A stretch of DNA of 64,000 bases, from NCBI RefSeq assembly GCF_000247695.1, contig NW_004624730.1, forward strand, positions 34,725,424 through 34,789,423. The letters run 5' to 3'. Each line of letters opens with the position of its first letter. Within the stretch, counting starts at the first letter, position 1. Both the position numbers and the translations under genes were made by a program. The stretch comes from Heterocephalus glaber (taxonomy: Eukaryota > Chordata > Mammalia > Rodentia > Bathyergidae). The notes below the pieces were generated by a model. That model saw only the letters and a program-made list of their open reading frames with translations, searched no databases and was not told the origin of the DNA. Shown piece by piece: positions 57,885-64,000 of this stretch.

Positions 57885-58258
57885 TAAAAAAAGCATCAAA
57901 ATTTTTAACATCAACTGTTTTTTGGTGTACAAAGTCTTAAAAAAACCAACAGAAATTCCTATATGAACTACAAAGAAAATGCCAACAAACTCTACAGAAA
58001 ATAATCTTTACTTCAATTATTACAACTTAGTCTTCACACATGACAACAGCACATTCAATACACATGTATTACTTACACTGACAGCATATGTGTTTTGCTT
58101 TCCTGGCCTTTTTGTAAGACATACTTGACATCTTTTTTTTTCCTTAACTTCCTTTATTGGTACATTTTAGGTATACAATACATTTACATTTCTCATTGGG
58201 AACTTGTACCTTCCTACTTGACATCTTGTTGGTCTTGCTATTTTGTCAGGAGTCTTTT
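57885..58258 (-). repeat. Degenerate tandem unit, copy A
   Basis: Shares a collinear series of blocks with copy B: cctatatgaactacaaagaa, gccaacaaactctacagaaa, cttcaattattacaa, gacagcatatgtgttttgct and attttgtcaggagt. An L1 fragment is inserted at 58136-58213. On the minus strand a tail-like tcaataaatattaaaa suggests an old processed transcript, source unidentified. Confidence 0.6.
58136..58213 (-). mobile_element. L1 3'-end fragment with target duplication
   Basis: tttattggtacattttaggt and atacatttacatttctcatt match the 3' terminus of the L1 at 61517. Flanked by tacttgacatctt on both sides. Confidence 0.85.
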
Positions 58259-58261
58259 GTT

Positions 58262-58410
58262 TGTTTGTTTGTTTTGAGACAAGGTCTCCCTATGTAGTTC
58301 AGGCTGGCCTTGAATTCACTATGTAGCCCAGGCTGGCTTCCAACTCAAAGCAATTCTCCTGCCTCAGCCTCCCAAGTGCTGGGATTACAGCACCACTACA
58401 CCCAGCTAGG
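58262..58410 (-). repeat. B1-like dimeric SINE
   Basis: ttttgagacaaggtctccct, two B1 cores and gtgctgggattacagcacca. Confidence 0.87.
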
Positions 58411-58439
58411 AAGTTTTTATTATACAATGTGTAGTTAAG

Positions 58440-58853
58440 AGGAACATAAAATATCAATACACTAAAGTATTAAATTCTTAATACATATTACATGTTTAGA
58501 ATAAACATCAACATTCTCACATCAGCTGTGTACTTACAAAACCTAAAAGATAATTATCAGAAATACATTCCTCTATGAACTACATACAAGCCCTGGTACC
58601 AAGGGGGTGTGTGGGGAACTTGCAATCCTCTATGAACTACAACGAAAATACCAACAGAACTCTACAACAAAAACAATCCTTTCAAAAAAATCTTTTCTTC
58701 AATTGTCACACCCAAGGCAATCTTCACATGACAGCTATATATTCCATGCACACATTTTGCTTACCTGACAGTACAAGTGCTTAGTTTTCCTTTCCTGTGT
58801 GGCAGGCCATTCTTGTTACCTCTCTCGTCTTCCTCTTTTATCAGGAGCTTTTT
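58440..58853 (-). repeat. Degenerate tandem unit, copy B
   Basis: Diverged copy of 57885-58258, with a further internal duplication of cctctatgaactac (58571 and 58628). Ends ttttatcaggagct immediately before a B1 SINE, as copy A does. Confidence 0.6.
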
Positions 58854-58972
58854 TTTTTTTTTGAGACAGGGTCTTACTATGTAGTTCAGCCTGGCTTTGA
58901 ACTCAGTGATCCTCTTGCCTCTGCCTCCTGAGTGCTGGGCTTATAGGCTTGTACCACCATGTCTGGCCAGGA
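58852..58972 (-). repeat. B1-like SINE with target duplication
   Basis: ttttgagacagggtcttact to gtaccaccatgtctggcc, flanked by aggagctt on both sides. Confidence 0.87.
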
Positions 58973-58999
58973 GCTTCTTAGTATTCTGAACAACGTGCA

Positions 59000-59235
59000 A
59001 ATTTGTAGAAGTTTCAGTCCATAATCACCTGGCTCCAAGGCAGGGATGGCAAACAGGTATCGCAGAGGAGATAAAACATGGCACCCACAGGGTAGCAAAA
59101 GCAGCAAAGGAACAATTCCTGGGGGTGGAAGACAGAAAAAAGCAACAAGGGCTACACATGTGCTTCATAGTTCAGAGGGTTTTTATATGTATCACTGGTC
59201 TCTCAAAAACCAAGGTTATTCCTTGAGGAATAATG
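59000..59235 (-). mobile_element. MaLR-type LTR fragment
   Basis: gaagtttcagtccataatca and acatggcacccacagggtag parallel the relics at 9721 and 53550. Confidence 0.5.
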
Positions 59236-59689
59236 GAAGCAGAGGTTAGTGTGAGGTGTTGGCTGGATTACTAATTTTTTGTCTTCAGACTCAAGAATAT
59301 CTAGTGTATACCTAATTTCCAGAACAAAAAGTTAGGGTAATCTTAAACGTATATTCATTAGCTCTTTTATATTGTCAATTCTGCTATGGGTGAGTCTAGC
59401 TCAATTTAAAACATAAAAGTCAGATACAGAGATCAGCTCTTTTAGGCACTATTATATTTTTGGTGAGTCATGGAATGTAATATTTTTTGTATTGAGTTTG
59501 GGATCTGTGGAGCTGGACTGAGTGAGTTCAGGGAGATAAAAAGCAGCTGCAAGAAAGCTTGGATTCTGTCCTCTTATCAGTAGGCCCATGCTCTGCCCTT
59601 CACCTTCTCGGTAAAAAACTTTGTACCACTGCTTGTTCTAGGTAAGTGAACTTAATTAATAAAAGAATTATTATGACATTTTCCTCCTC

Positions 59690-59858
59690 CTCTCTCCAGT
59701 ACTGGGGATTGAACCCAGGGAACTATGAGCTACTTCCTAGTCCCTTCTCTCCCTTTTTGAGAAAGTGTGGCCAAGTTGCCAAGCATGACTCTGAACTACT
59801 GATCCTCCTGTCTCAACCTACACAGTAGTTAGGACTACAGCTGTGCCCTTCTTCGGCC
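59690..59858 (-). repeat. B1-ID composite SINE
   Basis: tactggggattgaacccagg (ID), then tttttgagaaagtgtggcca and ctactgatcctcctgtctca (B1). Confidence 0.74.
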
Positions 59859-60059
59859 ATCTCCAATTTTTACGGGGACTCTGGCAATATCTTAATTTCC
59901 ACAAACCCTACATTCATCAAAGATGAGAAGAGAGTTCCCTGGAGGGTTCACTGTGCAAAAAGCAACTGAAGGAGGCTAGTCAGCTGCAAAGTCAGCTTCA
60001 CTTCAGACAAGTAGGTCCCCAGCCTCCAGGCCCAGACTCCTCCCACCAAAACTCACAGC

Positions 60060-60485
60060 CCCTATCCCAGAAAGATAGCCGCCTCCGCCACTGAACCCCC
60101 CAAGGCTTGGCGTGCTACCAGGCTGGGAAGATTTCCCAATGGTCAAGAGTCAGGAGCACGCCCATCTCGTCATTTCTAGGAAGCGAAACCGGCAGGGTTG
60201 CGCGGCTCACAACAGGAAGCACTACCGGTCTGATCCGCCCTGTGCTGCGGTCCAAGCAGTTCCCTCCGCCTTTAAGTCTCGTAGCCGGATCTAACTTGTC
60301 TTCTCTGCGTGCCGGCCTTCTGCCCGTGCGCGGTCGTGACCGTTCCCCTCCCTTCCTCCTCTACAGCGCCATCCTCTTGTGACGTAGCTTGTGACGTAGC
60401 TTGTGACATAGCGGCAGACTCCTACCCTGGGCAGGTCAGTTTCTGCAGGCGGCGCTTTGAAAGGCGGGTGAGAAAGTTTTCCGCC
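60060..60485. promoter_or_regulatory. Isolated CpG-rich promoter-like block
   Basis: A sharply bounded CpG-rich stretch 17.4 kb upstream of the CCNL1 start. It contains ttgcgcggctc, gtgcgcggtcgtgacc, a 12-bp repeat with TGACG (60376-60411) and a consensus donor GCGG|gtgaga at 60467 on the plus strand. This looks like a promoter with a possible first exon, but no downstream exon was found in the window. Confidence 0.5.
60376..60411. promoter_or_regulatory. Three tandem 12-bp CRE-like repeats
   Basis: cttgtgacgtag occurs twice and cttgtgacatag once, head to tail. The first two carry a TGACG CREB/ATF half-site and the third has lost its CpG (A for G). Confidence 0.75.
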
Positions 60486-60727
60486 TGTTGTTTGGTTTGA
60501 GAGGGTGTAATGTAACCCCTTTTGTAATTTCCTAAAACTTCAAATTAAGTCCTTAAACTGTGCCCATTTTCTAATAAGGTTGGAACGTGAGAACCCTTCA
60601 TTTAATTGGTCACCATCCACACTGAGGGATGCTGTTAAAAGGAAACAACAAAATATGGTCGAGTTTATTTGGAAGCTCTGGTGTTTGTGTTCTTAGTGTG
60701 AACGTTGAGAGGAAGCGTAACCATTTT

Positions 60728-60742
60728 TTTTTTTTTTTTTGA
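60728..60742. repeat. T-run
   Basis: Uninterrupted run of T, no SINE attached. Confidence 0.8.
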
Positions 60743-60819
60743 CATGGAAGCTGGGATAAGCAGCGTTCAGCCTGAAGAAGTTAATGTACTTTTAATTTAG
60801 TTTAATTTTCACTTGGGTG

Positions 60820-60847
60820 GTAGCTTCGGCAGCACGAATACTAAAAC
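60820..60847 (+). pseudogene. U6 snRNA 5' fragment
   Basis: gtagcttcggcagcacgaat followed by actaaaac matches the first ~28 nt of U6 snRNA with a few changes. Flanked by ttcacttgg at about 60809 and 60849, a target duplication. The rest of U6 is absent, so it cannot be a functional gene. Confidence 0.7.
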
Positions 60848-61004
60848 GTTCACTTGGATTATCCAGGAATGGTACTTTGAAAGGCTGGACAAAAAAAGAA
60901 GAATTTCAAAAAATAGTTAATTGTCTTCTGAGCAATTTAAACCCCAAATGAAAATCAAGATGTATTAGAAGTAAAAACTTAAACTTACAAGAACCAAAAG
61001 TGTT

Positions 61005-61330
61005 ATGGCTTGTGTCTAGATGTCCCTCCAAAGCCTCATGTGGTCATAGGTGGGGGTTTTCAGAGGCAGCTGGATCTAGAATGTATGATCCTGCAATTAA
61101 GTGTGTGATGCTGGGGTCAAGGGTGTGTGATTACTAAAGTAGTCCACTGATTGGTTTGGCATAGTTCTGGATAGCATTAAGGGTGCCCTACCCTGGGTGT
61201 ATGTGCTACCCACCCTGTAGTGGTGGGTAGCCTGGATAGAATATAAGGGACAAAAAGAGGGTCGTCACTTGTCACTTGCTTGCTGCTTGCTGCCTTCTGC
61301 CTGCCATGTACTGTTTACCCTCTGTGATGC
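61005..61330 (+). mobile_element. Ancient LTR relic (MaLR-like)
   Basis: ggcttgtgtctagatgtccc, ccaaagcctcatgtggtcat and gggtagcctggatagaatat follow the ancient LTR pattern. Confidence 0.45.
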
Positions 61331-61516
61331 CCCTCTGCCATGCCAGTAGACTCATGTGTCTGCTGGACATTGTCACTGCTCTGTGCTTATTGTGCAGTGT
61401 GATAGTGTACAGTAGTACGGTGCTGAATCAGAGCCAAGGATGTCTAGAAGCAAGAGGAAAAGCAGTAGTGATGTGGAGGGGACTGCTAGAAAGCTCAAAG
61501 CAATAACCATGGAAAC

Positions 61517-61955
61517 AAAAGTGAGAGTATTTTTTTTTCTAAATAGAACTTTTTAAAAAATTCATTAATTTTATTGGTGCATTTTAGATATACAATATGA
61601 TGACATTCATCATTGGAAATTTGTACTTTTACATGATATATCTTGGTTCTTATTTTTTCCCCATTCCCCTGCCCTCCCCTCAACCTCTCTACCCCTCCCT
61701 ATTTACAGACTTTGTTTATATTTTTTCCTTTTCTCATATTTATTCCTTTCCCTTACCCCTCCCACTTCCCCTTCCCCTTTGCCCCTTTTCTTCCTATTTC
61801 ATATTATCTATTATACATTTTGATTCTTATTTACACTTTCAATTTCTCACACTAGAGAAACTATTCAGTATTTATACATGTGTGTCCTATTTATTTCACT
61901 TAAGAGTATGGCCTCAATGTGCATCCATTTAGCTATAAATATTTTCTCATTAAAA
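61517..61955 (-). mobile_element. L1 3' end inserted in the Tigger relic
   Basis: Reverse complement of an L1 3' terminus: tttattggtgcattttagat, the pyrimidine tract (cccctcccacttccccttcc) and ctcacactagagaaactatt through tgtgcatccatttagctata. It matches the 3' part of the L1 at 1347-2420 closely. Confidence 0.85.
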
Positions 61956-62277
61956 GTAAAAATATTTGAGAAATTGGACCAAGGCAAAAAGATGGTGGAT
62001 GAAGAGACCCTAGAGGAAAAAATAACTGAAAAATCAAAGAGATTAACAACATATGAAATGGCAAGGGGAGTTTTCTTTACCTGAAGAGGCACTGTTAGTT
62101 TTTGAGGCATAGGACCTCAATGTAGATTGATACACAAATGTTGCAGTAGCCAATCAATGACATCCAATGCTACAGAGTAATCTCTAATGATTAAAAAAAG
62201 AGCCACTACTCAGACATCACTGGATCATCTTTTTTTTCCAGGAGGGTAGACAGAATTGAATTCATCAAAAACCCTGT

Positions 62278-62448
62278 GTCAGCCAGGCATGGTGACACAT
62301 GCCTGTAATCCCAGCACTGAGGAGGCTGAGGCAGGAGAATTGCCTTGAGTTTGAGGCCAGCCTGGGCTATATAGTGAATTCAAGGACAGTCTGAACTACA
62401 TAGTGAGACCCTGCTTCAACAACAACAACAACAACACCTCAAAAGACA
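62278..62448 (+). repeat. B1-like SINE
   Basis: agccaggcatggtgacacat, ggctgaggcaggagaattgc, gaggccagcctgggctatat and an (AAC)n tail. Confidence 0.9.
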
Positions 62449-62884
62449 ACCTGTGTCATCAGCATCAGTTATGAATGGAGGTCCTTCTTGCCCTCCATCC
62501 CGCACTGCTGATGATCCTTCAGCCCCACCATCTCCCGCCTACCTTCCCTCTTTTAGTTAGTAACTCTCTTCTTGTCAGTTACTCCATGCAGTCCCCTACA
62601 TGCCAGTTGTACTGTACTGTACTGTACCACCATTTAAAGGTGACTGATAAGATAAAAAAGTTTATTTATAGTTGTGCTGTACTGCACCACCATCCTAAGG
62701 TAACTGTACAAGTAAAATTGTTTGTTTAAAGTATTTTTGTGTGTGGTTTTCTTATGCTTTACATTATACATTTGTGTCAAAGGTGTGTAAGACTCAGTTT
62801 TGCAGACTTACAAATGAATCTGAGTTACGAAAGGTTCTCTGGGAGGAGGACTTCCTTCATAAGTCAAGGACAGTGTACTGGGAA

Positions 62885-63072
62885 TTGACCCTACCATAGG
62901 ACCTTTGCATGGAGCTATAACCCGAACCTTCCTTTTTCTTTTTTTTTTTTTCAATTGTACAATTTTGAGCAGGGTCTTGCTAAATTGCCCAGGCTGGTGT
63001 CAAATTTGTGATCCTCCTGTTTCACCCTCCTGAGCTGCTAGGACTACAGGTGTGTGTCAGAACACCTGGACG
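62885..63072 (-). repeat. B1-ID composite SINE
   Basis: tgaccctaccataggacctt (ID), then ttttgagcagggtcttgcta and gctgctaggactacaggtgt (B1). Confidence 0.75.
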
Positions 63073-63162
63073 AAGTTCTCTTTTCTTGATAACTGTGCCT
63101 GCCAATTTTTCCTTCCTCTCCCTTAAGTGATGATAAAAAGAGAAAATTTTAAAAGTTTATGG

Positions 63163-63245
63163 TTGGGCTGAGAGTATAGGTCAGTGGTAGAGTCCTTGCA
63201 TGGCATGTGTGAAGCCCACAGCTCATCCTCAGCCCGGAAAAAAAT
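63163..63245 (+). repeat. Old ID-like SINE
   Basis: ggttgggctgagagtatagg, tcagtggtagagtccttgca and tcatcctcagcccgg. Confidence 0.78.
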
Positions 63246-63410
63246 GTGTATATTTTCATGAGAGTGTCAAAGGACAAAATTAAAATTTAAAGATCTTAAT
63301 TGGTTTTATTTATGATTTTAGAATTGAACAATATTTTATTCTATAAAATAGACTGAGCAGAGGAGGTTGATTTTAATTTTAAAAATTTATTATAGTAAAA
63401 GGCACATTGC

Positions 63411-63508
63411 AGCCAGGGATTTCGCTCAGTGGCACCACCACCTGCCTCGCAAGCGCAAGGTCCTGAGTTCGATCCCCCATGCTGGGGGCGGGGGGGGGAG
63501 GGGGAAGG
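63411..63508 (+). repeat. ID-like SINE with G-rich tail
   Basis: gcagccagggatttcgctca, cctgcctcgcaagcgcaagg and gagttcgatcccccatgctg, then a G-run (gggggcggggggggga) replacing the A tail. Confidence 0.85.
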
Positions 63509-63589
63509 CGTATTGCCAATAATCTCCCTCAAAATACTCCTTGGCTTCAAATTTAGCTTGTTGTTCTTGCTATTGTTTCCCCCTATCAT

Positions 63590-63740
63590 CTTGATTTTTT
63601 TCTTTATTTGTACTGAGTTTCTCATATAAGAGAAACCATGCCATATTTATCCAGTGTCGGATTTATTTCACTTAGCATTATGAACTCAAGATGCATCCAT
63701 TTTCCTACAAATGACTTAAATTTATCCTCTTAATACTTGT
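63590..63740 (-). mobile_element. L1 3' fragment
   Basis: gtttctcatataagagaaac, cggatttatttcacttagca and agatgcatccattttcctac match the corresponding part of the L1 at 61840-61940. Confidence 0.78.
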
Positions 63741-63774
63741 TTTCAGTTATTCCAGTATTCAGGTTTTTGTTTGT

Positions 63775-63962
63775 TTGTTTGGTGGTACTGGAGAAATTCA
63801 TCACCTTTGCACTGATGTAGATCCCTAGCCCTTTTTTATTTTTCACTGGAAGACAAAGTCTTGCTAAGTTGCTAAATTGCCCAGGTGCAGGATCCATCCT
63901 TCAGCCACAGGTTCCCAGACTGCTGGGATTATAGCGCCATGCCACCACATCTGTCTTGACAT
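63775..63962 (-). repeat. B1-ID composite SINE
   Basis: ggtggtactggagaaattca and tagatccctagccc (ID), then ggaagacaaagtcttgctaa and gctgggattatagcgccatg (B1). Confidence 0.75.
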
Positions 63963-64000
63963 TGTAGATGGGGGTTGAAGAAAGCAGAAACAGAAAAAAA

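Larger units (their letters stand above)
61345..62875 (+). mobile_element. Tigger-type DNA transposon relic, twice interrupted
   Basis: 61437-61510 translates to a start like Tigger/pogo transposases (SRSKRKSSSD, VEGTARKLKA). The frame resumes after an L1 insertion at about 61960 (KIFEKLDQGK, KMVDEETLEE) and is broken by stops. After a SINE at 62278-62448 come the Tigger 3' features: gtactgtactgtactgtacc and an end gacttccttcataagtcaag. The 5' terminal repeat was not found. Confidence 0.72.

Noticed and set aside
61597..61932. 111-codon plus-strand Phe/Leu/Pro-rich frame
   Set aside because: Same L1 3' UTR pyrimidine tract in the other orientation.

Overview
The window is rodent nuclear DNA. 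It is AT-rich and SINE-dense, with mammalian splice signals and one protein-coding gene. Dozens of short tRNA-derived ID-like SINEs (A box ttagctcagtgg, B box gttcgatcccc, ending in a ggtacc-poly(A) tail) and 7SL-derived B1-like SINEs, some fused to an ID unit, point to a non-murine rodent. A beaver-like (castorimorph) lineage is plausible, but that is an inference I cannot test here.

The gene is CCNL1 (cyclin L1), on the minus strand. All 11 coding exons lie between 42718 (ATG) and 30446 (stop). They splice in frame at GT-AG sites into a 1587-nt CDS for 528 residues, against 526 in human. The gene has a CpG-island promoter with an ETS site and a perfect CRE. An alternative exon in intron 5 would truncate the protein just before the second cyclin box. 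The 3' UTR probably ends near 30005-30015.

Region by region: 1-30 kb lies downstream of CCNL1 and is intergenic. It holds an L1 3' end joined to a SINE tail, MIR and MER5-type relics, several LTRs (a 407-bp solo LTR at 10793-11199 keeps a 5-bp target duplication), a 215/229-bp local duplication and a repeat-poor GC-richer block at 13.9-15.7 kb. 30-43 kb is CCNL1. 43-64 kb is upstream intergenic DNA. It carries a 167-bp direct repeat in LTR-like sequence, MaLR-type LTRs, and a 1000-bp solo LTR (52320-53319) with a 6-bp target duplication whose 5' edge opens into a reading frame for a single-pass membrane protein. It also holds a degenerate tandem duplication, an isolated CpG-rich promoter-like block with three 12-bp CRE-like repeats near 60.4 kb, a U6 fragment, and a Tigger relic broken by an L1 and a SINE.

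The best candidate for something undescribed is the solo-LTR reading frame at 52958-53320, which resembles in position and topology the LTR-encoded sag gene of mouse mammary tumour virus. I cannot show sequence homology.
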